A stretch of DNA of 64,000 bases from Fistulifera solaris (Eukaryota; Bacillariophyta; Bacillariophyceae; Naviculales; Stauroneidaceae): positions 2,480,001-2,544,000 of the forward strand of contig AP026123.1 in assembly GCA_030295235.1 (NCBI GenBank), given 5' to 3'. This document shows positions 1-10,417 of the stretch, piece by piece (the first letter of the stretch is position 1; each line of letters begins with the position of its first letter). Both the position numbers and the translations under genes were made by a program. The notes under the pieces were generated by a model, which worked only from the letters and a program-made list of their open reading frames with translations, was not told where the DNA came from and searched no databases.

Positions 1-545
1 CTGTGAACACGGCTACTGCAATCGCAAAAATGATTCCGCCTCCGAATCCGGGTGCTATGCAAGATCGCAAAGGTGCTAAACGGCAGAAATTCGGGTCCGA
101 CAATGGATCCGTCGGAGACCGGCAGACACCCATTATTACCACCGTTCCACCTCCTGGTCCTCAGCGATCGATTCAAATCAACACCATACCGCCAATCAGC
201 AGCAAGAGCAAGCAGCCGAACAGCAAGTCGAAGCAAAAAGTGCTGTCCGAGACAGAGGAGGAAGCCGCTGCCGCCATGACATCCGAAGTAGAGCGAAGTG
301 TTTCAGCGTCGCTTCTGACCTTGGCTTCTACCCCCACTGGTTTATTCAAAGGTCTTTCAACCTTGTTCAGCAATCCTAGTACTAGCGTTGTCATGGGAGC
401 CCAGCCGATACCACCCATTGAACAAGCGCGGCCTCCGTCGCCCGATTTTCCCGCCGCGGGTTTGAAGAAATCAAAGAAGAGTTTGTTAGACGATGACGAC
501 GATGAGCGCCCTGAAGAAGCACGTCTTCGCACTGTACCCTGGTAG
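1..545 (+). CDS. C-terminal fragment of an unknown disordered protein
   Basis: The reading frame is open from the window edge to a TAG at 543-545, so the 5' part of the gene lies outside. About 180 residues are visible. They are rich in Pro, Ser, Lys and Glu, with proline-rich stretches (IPPP, TVPPPGP, IPPIEQARPP) and an acidic run of five Asp close to the C-terminus. No domain, signal peptide or membrane segment is evident, and the sequence looks disordered. An open minus-strand frame across the same bases is a shadow. No function can be given. Confidence 0.55.
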   Translation, partial: VNTATAIAKMIPPPNPGAMQDRKGAKRQKFGSDNGSVGDRQTPIITTVPPPGPQRSIQINTIPPISSKSKQPNSKSKQKVLSETEEEAAAAMTSEVERSVSASLLTLASTPTGLFKGLSTLFSNPSTSVVMGAQPIPPIEQARPPSPDFPAAGLKKSKKSLLDDDDDERPEEARLRTVPW

Positions 546-718
546 TGAAGGCTAGTGATAGATACTAATGTAGTGTATTTTCCGTAAATAATACCGAGTA
601 GATATTAATTTCTATTAAACCAACTACGTTCTGCGTGCTGGATCCCCTCCAGCGGAGTAAACTACTGCCAGTCGTTTTGCATTTGAACTCGGCGAATGTC
701 CCTTTGCACTCGATTCAA

Positions 719-1264
719 TTACAAAAGATCAAAATCATCCAGCTTGTCATTGTATTTTTGTACAGAGCGGCGAATCTTCGACTGGTCTACCCAAGTAACA
801 TAATCTTCCATCGATTTGGTTACTAGAAACGACGGATCGGTTACGACGTTGGGTCCAATTCGTACTTGTCCTTGCTCGATCCAAGTAATGGCAGCCTTGA
901 TTGTCTCTGCCATTTTCAAACGCACCATAATTACAGGTAATCTTCGTCGACACAAAGCGGATACGGTAATCTGTTCTGCCGTTTGTAGTGATTTAGTAGT
1001 ATTAATGCACCCCATATCGTTCAGTTTGGTGAGCAATTGTTCCGTCATGGCAATACGAAACGAGTTATCTGCAGGTAACGTTTTCAATTTGGCCGCTAAT
1101 TTTGTGACCATACCAACTATTCGATTGTAACTGGTGTAATCATCCCGATTCTGCAAATGATATCTTCTCATAACCTTGGCGACTTGCAAGTTGTCTTCGC
1201 CTTTCCATGAGTACAGATCTACTTTTCGGAGAAGTTTCTTTTCATGGTGCTTGAGTTGCCTCAT
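719..1264 (-). CDS. IMP3: U3 small nucleolar ribonucleoprotein IMP3
   Basis: The 181-residue protein matches the IMP3 family along its whole length. It opens with the typical RQLKHHEKKLLRKVD and ends with DDFDLL, both hallmarks of IMP3. The C-terminal half is an S4 RNA-binding domain (about residues 105-175) with the conserved CRRRLP segment and a TDPSFLVTKSMEDYVTW block. In known systems IMP3 binds U3 snoRNA and MPP10 in the small-subunit processome in the nucleolus and helps U3 pair with pre-18S rRNA. No intron is needed and the size is normal. It converges on the fragment at the window start. Other S4 proteins such as uS4 are excluded by the two terminal signatures. Confidence 0.93.
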   Translation of the reverse strand: MRQLKHHEKKLLRKVDLYSWKGEDNLQVAKVMRRYHLQNRDDYTSYNRIVGMVTKLAAKLKTLPADNSFRIAMTEQLLTKLNDMGCINTTKSLQTAEQITVSALCRRRLPVIMVRLKMAETIKAAITWIEQGQVRIGPNVVTDPSFLVTKSMEDYVTWVDQSKIRRSVQKYNDKLDDFDLL

Positions 1265-2433
1265 TTCTACGTTACTAAATTATCCAGCAGTCAGAAAGAA
1301 GTAGAATGATGAAATGCAGATTGAACTGGTTAAATGCTGATAGATTCCAGCGTTCTTGATCATAATGGCATGTCAATGCAAAAGCGTGGTTTTCTTTTCT
1401 TGGTTTTCGCAATGGTGGAGGACAAGGGACGACACGGCCAGACGGACAAGCGATCCGTAAAGGTTAGGGTTTACCATCTTACCGGTCTACTAACGACAAA
1501 AGCGTGACGCTGATGAATATACCACTGTACTCTTTACTATCAATCAGTGATAAAATGGGAAATGGGCCAACATTTTACTACAGTGAGTAGAGAAATGGTC
1601 TGTCCGAGCGGAAATTCTTCATACTAACTTTCGATTAAGAAGCTTAAATATCAATACCGCTCCAATTTGCCGTTCTTACATCAAGTGTACTGCGTTCAGA
1701 AAGGAACGTGGACCCGCGTCGACACTCTCATAGCAAAGAATACTAGTAGAATGATTGTGTCACACCGACCAACGCACCAGCCAGCCATCTCTTCTCATGC
1801 TCGATGAACTTTTTCTTTTTACGTTTACGAGGTTCTTTTTTTTTGCGAAGTGAACAAAGTCACGCTTGAATATTCATCTCAACCAGCTTACTAAACTTAG
1901 ATCTCAAGATACTAAGGGTGAGGAAGTTTCGGCTTGTAGTGATGATCTGTCTTGCTTGAAAATTGCTGCCCGGCTGGTCGAAACTCGGTCCTGTTTCGGT
2001 TGATTTTGGAGGTGCTTAAACGAAGGAGAAGGAGCAATGCATCCCGGTTGCCGTTCGGCGTGTTATCTTTGGTCGCATTAATTAGACGTCTGGGAAGTCG
2101 ACGTGGGGCTCCTCTTGCTTGAAAAATTCTCAATCAGCCGGTCCAGTTTGTTTTCGTGCGACCACGTGGGTCCGAGTTTTCCATCCACCTTTGCTTTGTT
2201 GAGTCAGATCATACACATTTTGATCTTCGCCTTCCCATTTAGCATCGTTGTTTCGACCTTTCTTTGTTATGAGCTTTGCCAAATGCAATTTCCGTTCGTA
2301 TAGCCTTCTCATCCGTTTTGTTTTCTTTTCGCAATTCTATTTCGCCTCTTTCCCTTGTTTCCCACCGACTCTCTCTGTGTAGATACTCTTACAGTTTAAT
2401 CAACCAACGACGAAACAAAACCCCATTTGAAAC
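1265..2433. other. 1.2 kb intergenic region, no supported gene
   Basis: This gap separates IMP3 (leftward) from the CCT gene (rightward), so it should hold both promoters. The short open frames on either strand look like chance. The last 60 bases read like a leader, and a pyrimidine-rich stretch ending in CTTACAG near 2394 could be the acceptor of a 5'-UTR intron. Nothing else is recognised. Confidence 0.4.
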
Positions 2434-4243
2434 ATGACGAACGGTGCTACTACCCTTGTGAACCCTTCTTCGGAACGTGTCTTGCGCTCCGCGACGAAGA
2501 ACCCTCTGTTGGGGCCCACGTCTGGAAAGGAGGAACATCTCCATGATGTTGCCCTTGTGGAAGCGGAGGAGAGGTTGATGGATGAGGAGATTACGTCAGT
2601 GGAAGATAATCATGAGGAGATGTCATCGGTCGAAGACAACATGGTCACGGCGGCGTTAGTTGAGAGTTCTCGGAGTGCGCTGAGGAACCATGTCCATAAT
2701 GACGATGAGAAAGGAGATCATACGGATGATGGTAAAGAGGGCCGTTATGGTCTAAGAAAGCGTAGGCGACCCACCGGTCAGGACTTGGAGCGCTTGGAAC
2801 ATTTTCAATCTTCCAAAGACGGCGGGTTGATGCGGTCGAATGCACCTCCGACTTCTCCGCGTGACCTAGATCTTGAGGGTAGGCCTGCCGAGTCACTACA
2901 GATTCGTAAACATGTTGGGACCGAATCAATGCGAAACAAACCGCCTCCGAATGCGAAACCTGCGGAAACGGGACCATCTCAAGTGTCCTTGAACCCGCAT
3001 GCTTCTGCAGTACGCTCAGCTTCACTTCGAACGAAACAACCCGAAAGTAAGGCTACAGCACCACGACCGAATCTTTCCAAAACAAACCCAGTATCGGTGA
3101 CATCTGTTCCCAATCCTTTGCTTCATATTACTGACACCGCTCCCATGGATGCTAGCAAATCGATTCTAGCCGCTTCGCCTTCCCTTCCTCCGCCCGTTGT
3201 TCATATATCTCATACTGTACCTTGCCCACTACCGGGACCCGCCGTCGATGAGTTTTCGGGGGTGCATACTTCTAGTGTGTCTACCAATTTCATTGACAGC
3301 AATCGATCAAATGCGCATAGCACACCGGCTCTGCGAAAATCTTCAGATGCATTGCCTGTGTCGGCGCCAACACCAAATGTCACCTTCGCAATTGGTGATA
3401 TTGATGACGGCGAAAAAGGTCGAAGAGTCACGTTAAATGAACAGCCTCATCTTGGTCCTCGTATCAGGGGCTTTTCCATTGACATGGATTGTAAGTCTCT
3501 CTTATTATTCGCCTCCAAGTCTAGTCGCCACCTAGCATCCATAAACTCACATTTTCATTCGCAGTGGGGCTTGACTTCGCCGACCTAGGATCTTCGCAGA
3601 ATGACTCGGTAGATGGACGCAGTGGCCGCGATCGGGCCTTCTCTTTCGAATGCTTCGCTTTTGGAATCAACGCTGATGAACCTCTTCCTCCGTTGGAGCA
3701 ACAAATGTCGATGATGCAGGGAAGACCAAGAGGTGATTCGCTGATTTTTGATCCCGCCAGCTTTCAAGATGGGGGCATTCATGAAAAGAACGCGCTGGAG
3801 ACGTCCTTTAGCCCCGCCCCGCAGCCGGAGGTGCCACCACCACCACCTCTCAAGGTGGTTCGAGCTCCCCAGCCTGTACCTTCCAAGCCACCGGCCAAAC
3901 TACCCACCATTGCGGAAGCCCCGCGCGTTCCTCCGCCGGTAGTCATGCCACCACCTCGCATCATTCCCACCGAGCCCGTAGTTAGCAGCTCTACCGCTAC
4001 GGCTACACTGTTGGTGAGTCCGGGCAGTTCCACTACGTTATCTTTGGAACTGGTGAACAAGGACGGACGCATCGGAATCTATTTACCCGACGCACGTCGT
4101 GCTCGCATCGCTCGGTTCCACGCGAAGCGCGCCAAGCGCATTTGGAGAAAGCGCATCAAGTACGATTGCCGCAAAAGCTCGCCGATTCCCGCCCTCGCAT
4201 CAAAGGTCGTTTTGTGAAACGCACCGACATGGATGACGAATAA
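2434..4243 (+). CDS. CCT-motif regulatory protein (one frame break in the CCT domain)
   Basis: Two exons, 2434-3490 and 3565 onward, are joined by a 74 bp GT-AG intron (3491-3564); the junction reads DMDLGLDF. Most of the protein is Ser/Pro-rich and probably disordered, with polyproline runs. At the C-terminus is a CCT motif (CONSTANS/CO-like/TOC1): RRARIARFHAKRAKR, then WRKRIKYDCRK in the raw frame, and LADSRPRIKGRFVKR in the next frame. The raw frame ends at 4217 with an unrelated tail. One extra A in the AAAA run at 4173-4176 restores a complete CCT motif ending at 4243 and a protein of about 578 residues. CCT motifs act in nuclear localisation and DNA or NF-Y binding in plant flowering and clock regulators. 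I take the break to be a base-calling error. Confidence 0.75.
3491..3564 (+). other. Intron of the CCT-motif gene
   Basis: A 74 bp intron with donor GTAAGT and acceptor TTCGCAG. Removing it joins codon 353 in phase and avoids the stop that closes the first open frame at 3588. It is typical of the short introns in this window. Confidence 0.85.
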
Positions 4244-4349
4244 TCGTTTCGTTATTGTATAATTAATTCTCATTTGTCGTATTAAGTCAAGCTTGTGTTT
4301 TTTGTTACGGTGTGTTCTTAAACAGATCATGAACATGTTTTACTCTTAA

Positions 4350-4849
4350 TTATTTGAGAAAATCGTAAAAGCCCACACCTTCCGAGATGGCATACGCCCC
4401 TCGACCCACAACCGACAAAACGACAGTCGACCAAACAAACACGAGACCGAGCTCTTTCGGCTTGATCTCCGAATAATTGACTTTGACGCCTTTGCGTTGC
4501 GACTCAAATCGCTGATAGGCCCAATCGTTGGGATTGCGCAAATAGGCATCCATATTTCCCTGCGCTTCATTGCGACTGACGCCATCTTGTGCCATGAATT
4601 TAAGGACCGCCTGCTCGTAATCTCGTTGTTGAAAAATGCGGGAGAAGAATGGTTTCGGGCCGTGCATCAACAATGTTTTACCGGGGCCATAACCGGCCTC
4701 GGGTCGTTCGTCGGGTGAATTGGCCACCCATTGGCCGCCGACGAAACGGGGGCCATGAAATGTGTCGTTGCTGCCGTTCGGCCTGGCGAAGAAGGCGAGA
4801 AGGCTTGAGTAGCAGTGATTAGAAGTGAAAGAAGGAGTAGTGATCGCAT
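4350..4849 (-). CDS. Plastid-targeted small membrane protein, unknown function (one frame break)
   Basis: The start at 4849 gives a hydrophobic leader, MRSLLLLSLLITATQAFSPS. It looks like a diatom bipartite plastid presequence: signal peptide, then cleavage before a Phe (TQA/FSPS), then a Ser/Thr/Arg-rich transit part. The body lies in the neighbouring frame (from about 4755 down) and contains PKPFFSRIF, QDGVSRNEAQGNMDAYLRNP and one C-terminal membrane segment (LGLVFVWSTVVLSVVG). The frames join cleanly if the G run at 4749-4753 is one base short, giving about 166 residues. A longer raw frame begins at 4859 but lacks the signal peptide. The body looks conserved but I cannot name the family; a thylakoid or envelope role is inferred from targeting only. 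Confidence 0.65.
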
Positions 4850-5586
4850 CTTTTCTCACGAAGTAATGATATTAGATACGAAGTAGATTTGGTTGTTGCT
4901 TTGCAAAAGTTGTCGGAAAAAAGCGCACCCGTTTTGTCCTTGAGGTTTGTGACGTGTGACGTGGTTATCGGTTGTCCGTTGCACATACCGGAAAGACGAG
5001 AAGACAAATTTGCATTGTGCAAAGTGCAGAGAGAGTTCTGCTCATCAAAAAGAATAAAAGGGAATTTCAAAGCATAGATTGACGAAATGCAACATAGTGA
5101 ATACCAAAAGACCTGTCAAAGGGCGCTTTACGAATCATTGAATCTTTTAGGCCCGAAACAAACAAATATTCATAACCGAAAAGCAGTCGTAGTAACATTC
5201 CTCCTACATTTTTAGATAAATAAATGCAAAATCAACAATCCGCAAGTTTCTGGGTATTTCTTTAGGGCAGTCAAAGGGAAGGCGTGTCCTGCACATGATG
5301 CGTAAAGTATTTTGCTGTGCATAGCTATCCCAGGTCGGTCTCGGGAAAATACTTGATTCATGACTAAACGCAGTCTTGTAAAAGTGAGACTACAATTGAT
5401 AAGATAGTCATCTATAAATACCGGAAAGACACTCTGACATCGGGCATCCGCCTCGTTTTCATCTGCGGTAATATTCCATGCGTGAAAAACATCGCATTGA
5501 ACGCTCATCATTGTTTTCGATGTAAACATCCATCGACGAACTATTGCACTGTTAATCATTCAATCAACCCAAAAAACCTACATTTC
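4850..5586. other. Intergenic region between divergent genes
   Basis: About 0.74 kb between the divergent plastid-protein and coiled-coil/HTH genes, so it should contain both promoters. The open frames here overlap each other on both strands and show no protein-like composition. No repeat or RNA gene was recognised. Confidence 0.4.
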
Positions 5587-6686
5587 ATGTCCGCGGACGA
5601 CATTATTGCGCCGACCGAATTTGATTATCGCGCCAAAGTCAAAGAAAATGAAGATCTCCGGAAACGCATTGATGCTTTGAAACAGCAAGTTCGTAGTTTG
5701 AAACACAAATGCACAGCGTTGGAAAAATGGAAAGCGGAACAGAAAGCCGAACGAGCGAATCAAAAGAAAATGCAGAGCAGTGATACTACTATGGTTTCTA
5801 TGGAACAAGTGCAACAATTTTTGGCCGAATACGGAGGCCTGAGTCGATATACCATTGTCGATGACGAGTGGCACAATAAACACCCGAAAGCGGCGAATCA
5901 TTTATTAGGTTTTCCATCGTGGGAAGAAGGGAAACAAATTATGAAATTGCATTTCCCCGACTTAGTACAATCCTGTCCTAAGTTGTATCTCAGTCGCAAC
6001 AGCAAGCGACTGCAGTTGAAACGGGCACGACGCTCTTTGAGCGCTGCGTCGCCGTGAAGCTTATGGAGCGACTCGGGTTGGCGGCGAGTAAGTGTGGGTC
6101 CATTTATAGTGCGGATGAACGAACAGTAAAGAGTTGGCGGGCCGAATGGCAACGGAAATGGGGGATTGATGAGATTAAAGTATTTCAGTGTCAGCCATTG
6201 CTCGGACCTTCCGCGGTCAAGAAACGAAAACGGATGAATGAAATGATAACCGCCACCGAAATGACGGCCCCGACGTATGAAAGTGGAGTCATCGAGCGAA
6301 GCAGTGCTTCCAATTTTACATCCAGGCCTCCCATGGCGCAAGATGCGTCCAGTCAATCACAACCTCTCGGCAATCTAGTCAGTACGGGGCAGGGGCATGA
6401 CGAGTATTTGATGCATCAAGACACCATGAATAGACAAGCGGAAGAAAGACACCATGAGGCTGGGGCATTAGCACCCGCATACATGATACACGAACCATTG
6501 CCACCACCGCCTTTAGCGGCAGCAGTTGCCGCTTTTATTCGCAACAACAACGGAGGCATGCATCCATCCTATCGTGGACCTTACGACACGGGAGGATATT
6601 TTTATAATCAACATGTCGCGATCTGCATAATTGAACCTGCTGAAAACTATAATATTCAGAGTCCTTTGCTCCTTGCGGATGACTAA
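5587..6686 (+). CDS. Coiled-coil protein with a transposase-type helix-turn-helix (one frame break)
   Basis: ATG at 5587 starts a protein with a coiled coil at about residues 15-60 (KVKENEDLRKRIDALKQQV) and a block LGFPSWEEGKQIM. After a change of frame it continues with TTLFERCVAVKLMERLG and ADERTVKSWRAEWQRKWG. The latter arrangement resembles the helix-turn-helix (HTH_Tnp_4 type) that precedes DDE domains of Harbinger-like transposases in diatoms. No DDE catalytic domain follows; instead there are about 150 polar, low-complexity residues with a polyproline run. The two open frames (to 6057 and from 6054) join if one base is missing between 5980 and 6050, giving about 366 residues. It may be a transposase-derived host protein or a diatom-specific DNA-binding family. 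Confidence 0.5.
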
Positions 6687-7540
6687 AGTCTCAAAGTGCG
6701 CTACCTCTAGAGCACTACTTTATCCAGCATCCTTATTGATTATTGCTTTCGTGTTTGCAGCAGCTCTGTGCAAAGATAAAAAGACGCAATCACGGATCTA
6801 ACCATCTAGATTTCCTTCTTGATCGTTCTTTATCCATTATTTGGGTTTAATGCCATCAAATGGTATGATACTGCCAGAGCTAGAGAGAAGCTTAGACGAG
6901 AGAGAGATGCTTAAACTAGAAAAAGACAATAGTCGATAGAGTTCATTTTGCATCCCCTAAATCCTAGCAAATGAACTTTGAGACGGTCCCTTCATCAACT
7001 GACGACTCTCCACTCTGCACACTGGGTCATGAAGTTGTCTTTCTTTGTTGTTTCGTGTCTTGGTAAGAAGCAAGGAACAACAAAACGTGCCATCGCGTCG
7101 ATCTCCACTCACGACCAGATGCACGACGACTCACGACTCACGTATCGGTATCCCCCCTACTAGATATATGCCCTGCCTACTGCTTGGTCCAGAGTGAGGA
7201 TTGGACAACTCTTTATTTAAAGACAAGATAAACATAAGCCCTCTATGTGTTTTGTACGTTCACCATAAACAATTATGGCTGATTCACGGATTGCTTCTTT
7301 CGCCTCTTCAAATGGAATGTCACTTTTACAGTAATGTTTTAGACGTTAGGCGTAGCCGTACTGACACGAATTTAAGCCCCTTGTTGAGGGACTCAGGACC
7401 TTCACGGAGAAGAACGCAAAGAGCAAAGATCAAAGATGCGAGATGCGCTCTCGAAAACACACTCCGCTCTAAAAAAGGACCTCTTGTTGCATTCAATGAT
7501 CATCGCTAAAGGGGAACAAGTACATTAGCAATAGCAACAG
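6687..7540. other. 0.85 kb intergenic region
   Basis: No gene is supported. The stretch is fairly AT-rich. A purine-rich segment (GAGAGAGA-like) lies near 6880-6910, and several copies of ACTCACGA occur around 7105-7140. It presumably holds the terminator of the HTH gene and the promoter of the next gene. Confidence 0.35.
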
Positions 7541-8634
7541 ATGGATCGTAACAATATACACAGATGCATATCGTCCTACAAGCTGCGGCCGCGATCCGAG
7601 CCGACGCGAGGCGTCGTTCGGCGTTGTTCCTCGTATTATCCCTCCGGAAATCGAACCGTGTCGTTTAGTAAGGAGCCTTCGTGGTCGTACGTCCCATCGC
7701 TGGACTGCATGTCGAAGGAAACTATCTCTGCCGTGTGGTTTTCGTCGAAAGAATGCGATCGGATGAAGGACGATGCTCTCCGGCATGTCTCCGCTATTGA
7801 TGCCGGACTCGTCGACGTGGACGCCCGCGGCTTGGAGGAAAGGACCGCCGCTGGAGCGTGGGAGGCCTTTCAATCCCGGAGTCAAGCTTACAATCTTGTT
7901 TTAGGATTACAAGAACGACAAAAGAAAGCCAAAGAGGAGGATCCACATGCTATTGCTGAAGTGTATGCGGAACAAAGTCGATTACGCATGGCCATAGCAC
8001 AAGCACGAGCTCAAGAAGACGAAAAAGTCGCCCAGAAATACTTGAATTCTACCAAACTGGAGAGTCGTATGACAGTACGCCGTATTTCTCTGGCAATGCT
8101 GGACATACAAAAGAAAGCAACCCCACAGCGTTCATCCTCTGTCGAGAGCATGAACAATTGGGAGAATCTTTGCTGGAAACGAAAGAATCCTTGCGTAGCA
8201 TTCAAGTACCTGACGATGACGAGGAGGAGGAAGCGGAAGCGGAGGAGCCCAGCGACAATAAGGGAAAGAAACTTATCAAAGTAAGAGTCAAAATATCCAA
8301 ATGTCTCAGCGAACTGACCGATTCTACCGAATCGACGGGAGCAATGACGGATGAGTCGGAGTCGTCATCCATATCGGATGACTTTACCGATGAAACCGCT
8401 TGCCTCATGGAAAGCCGGGCATCCTTATGCTCGGTCAAACTGAAGACGAGTAAAGACAAAAAGAAGAAAGAAGATAAGGAACACAAGAAAGATAAGACCA
8501 AAACGAATCGAAAAGCTAGAAGCAAGGAAGAACTCAAGCGTTTGTCGCCGCTAGGGGCGCCCACATCACAAGTATCTGCAGAGGAAAGAGCGTCTTTGCT
8601 AACTATCATCACCCGACCGAATATTGTTTCATAA
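7541..8634 (+). CDS. RGLE-motif diatom protein of unknown function (one frame break)
   Basis: The N-terminal half carries a block I associate with a large diatom/stramenopile family: a segment starting SYVPSLDCMSKETISAVWFS, an acidic Lys/Met-rich helix, then the tetrapeptide RGLE and a helical QERQKK stretch. The C-terminal half is acidic and then Lys-rich (KDKKKKEDKEHKKDK), probably disordered. The raw frames 7541-8284 and 8158-8634 join smoothly if the TT at 8158-8159 was originally TTT, giving about 364 residues with the reading NNLGESLLETKESL. No catalytic motif, signal or membrane segment is visible. Function is unknown. Confidence 0.6.
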
Positions 8635-9104
8635 TACCATTCCGCTCATACCGTTCGCTCTATTTGACAAACCGGGTTTTTGGTTCTTGCATTGTAGTAA
8701 CTTAGATAAAAAGAATTAAAACTTGATTTGATTCTATCAAAGCGGAATGCTTATGATATTGACCTCGTACGACTTCTATTTCGTTCACTGGCTTGACCTA
8801 GTCTGCGATACTATGTCTGCGTATTTTACTACCAGTATGAACCCAAGTGTTGTTCGTATTTCACCACGACTGCTCTCAGTCATGAGCAGATTGTAACTGT
8901 CACTAAGGGCGCTAGTCTGGTCGAAAGTGTACATATGACGGTTCCTATTTAACGGGGTCGATCGAAGCGACCTAATTTACTTATGTCGAAAAACTGATAT
9001 TAGAAGGTGGTTGGCGGTTGATGATATTTTTTCCGCAACGCTTGGCAAAGCCAACCTCATTTTTCATTTGTCGCAATCCATGCAACACGGATAAGATCAG
9101 GATC
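8635..9104. other. Intergenic region with one copy of a dispersed dyad element
   Basis: No gene is supported. Around 8820-8890 is TTTACTACCAG, about 35 bases, then CACGACTGCTCTCAGTCATGA. This is the same arrangement as elements near 26.15, 26.37, 36.65, 36.89, 50.12 and 50.35 kb. The longer open frame from 9018 runs through the upstream leader of the MYND gene and is not used. Confidence 0.4.
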
Positions 9105-9830
9105 ATGTCTTCCTCAAGTCATCTTTGTGCAGTTTGTCTTCAAAAGGCGAAGTACCGTTGCTCGCGCTGCCAAGAGACTTGGTATTGCTCGGTCGAACAT
9201 CAACGACAAGATTGGAAGTCGCACAAGGCGTCCGTCTGCTTGTCAGAAGATCCTCGTGTGCTCCAACTGATCGAAGCGATCTCGTGTGACAATAAAGCAG
9301 TAGTGAAGAAGTTGGCTTCCATCCCAGCTGTATTGAATGGAAGAGTCTCGTCGTATAATCCTACAGGACAGCCGCGAAGCTTGCGCAAGAAATGGTCTCC
9401 TTTGCATGAATGTACCCGAGTCGCCAACCTCACAGTGCTCAAGCTACTCTTGAAACAAAAACCCAATCTCGAAGTCGAAGACGAGACTGGAGCAACGCCT
9501 TTGTTTGTTGCAGTCAGTGTTAAGGCACATAAAGTCATTCGCACTTTACTCAATGCAGGAGCCGATCCAGATGCCACAACCATGGAAGGCTGGTCGGCGT
9601 TGGTGATTGCCGTTCGTAACTCCGACATTGAAACGGTGGAGACGCTTTTGCAAAACGACGTTGATGTGATGGGTAGTCGCGACCCTCTGGGACGTAACGC
9701 CCTAGACGTAGCTGAAAAGGTCGCCGCCGGTCGAGGGATGGCTTTCGGACTTGGCAAGACGACTTGGGAAACGTGCGAGAATGCGCAGGATATTGTGGAT
9801 ATGCTCGTTGGTCACTTGGATGATTGGTAG
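9105..9830 (+). CDS. MYND zinc finger-ankyrin repeat protein, copy 1
   Basis: The start at 9105 places a MYND finger at residues 8-45 (C8, C11, C19, C22, C28, H32, H40, C45; core CSRCQETWYCSVEHQRQDW). Three to four ankyrin repeats follow at about residues 95-215 (SPLHECTRVANLTVLKLLL, ATPLFVAVSVKAHKVIRTLL, WSALVIAVRNSD). The total is 241 residues. MYND fingers bind short proline-containing peptides and ankyrin repeats bind protein surfaces, so a scaffold role is likely; no enzyme domain is present. The gene is one of a tandem pair with the gene at 10418, similar throughout. An upstream in-frame start at 9018 would add residues with no counterpart in copy 2. Confidence 0.85.
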   Translation: MSSSSHLCAVCLQKAKYRCSRCQETWYCSVEHQRQDWKSHKASVCLSEDPRVLQLIEAISCDNKAVVKKLASIPAVLNGRVSSYNPTGQPRSLRKKWSPLHECTRVANLTVLKLLLKQKPNLEVEDETGATPLFVAVSVKAHKVIRTLLNAGADPDATTMEGWSALVIAVRNSDIETVETLLQNDVDVMGSRDPLGRNALDVAEKVAAGRGMAFGLGKTTWETCENAQDIVDMLVGHLDDW

Positions 9831-10417
9831 TGACGAGAATGTACTTGATTGTAGCTGCGATCTCGGTGTTGGTGATAAGAAGGGCACTGGACGAACTAAA
9901 TTTCGCAACCTATCCAAATAGACTACTAAAAAGCATAACGGAGTACTTTATAATGCATGAAGTTTCCGCATGACTGAATATCTTTCTAGTTTTTGGGCTA
10001 CTTACCCCGTAAAATCACAGCGTACTGACTGATTTTACCATGACTGCTCTTTCTATCCAGAGAGGACGTTGTTTTACTCGTTGAGCTTTTGTGTTTCTTT
10101 CCTGCTCTGCCTAGTTTGTTTCTTCGTGTGCTGACACTACCAGAAAGCGTCGGTCTGATTGGTAAGCAACTACAAGTACAGTAATGGCTATTCCATCCTT
10201 ACAAAGTCGAGATCGTAAACTTAGCGAACGATCTTCGATAGTCGGGACTGAAAATCATTTCAGTCGGAGAAATCTTGATTCCGGAGTACTTTTATTGCTA
10301 TACTAGACCCACCATCGTTTCGCGGATTTTTCGAAACGCCAGTTGACCACAAAAACACAAAAAGATCCGATTGCAACTAGCTCAATAACAAGAAGCTGCC
10401 TATAGCCTGTACTTGTC
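9831..10417. other. Spacer between the tandem MYND-ankyrin genes
   Basis: This 0.59 kb spacer should carry the terminator of copy 1 and the promoter of copy 2. A half-copy of the dyad motif (TTACCATGACTGCTCT) lies near 10036. No open frame of interest. Confidence 0.35.

Noticed and set aside
5482-5586. Upstream start for the coiled-coil/HTH gene
   Set aside because: The extra 35 residues are Cys/His/Asn-rich and unlike the rest; ATG at 5587 starts directly before the acidic coiled-coil region.
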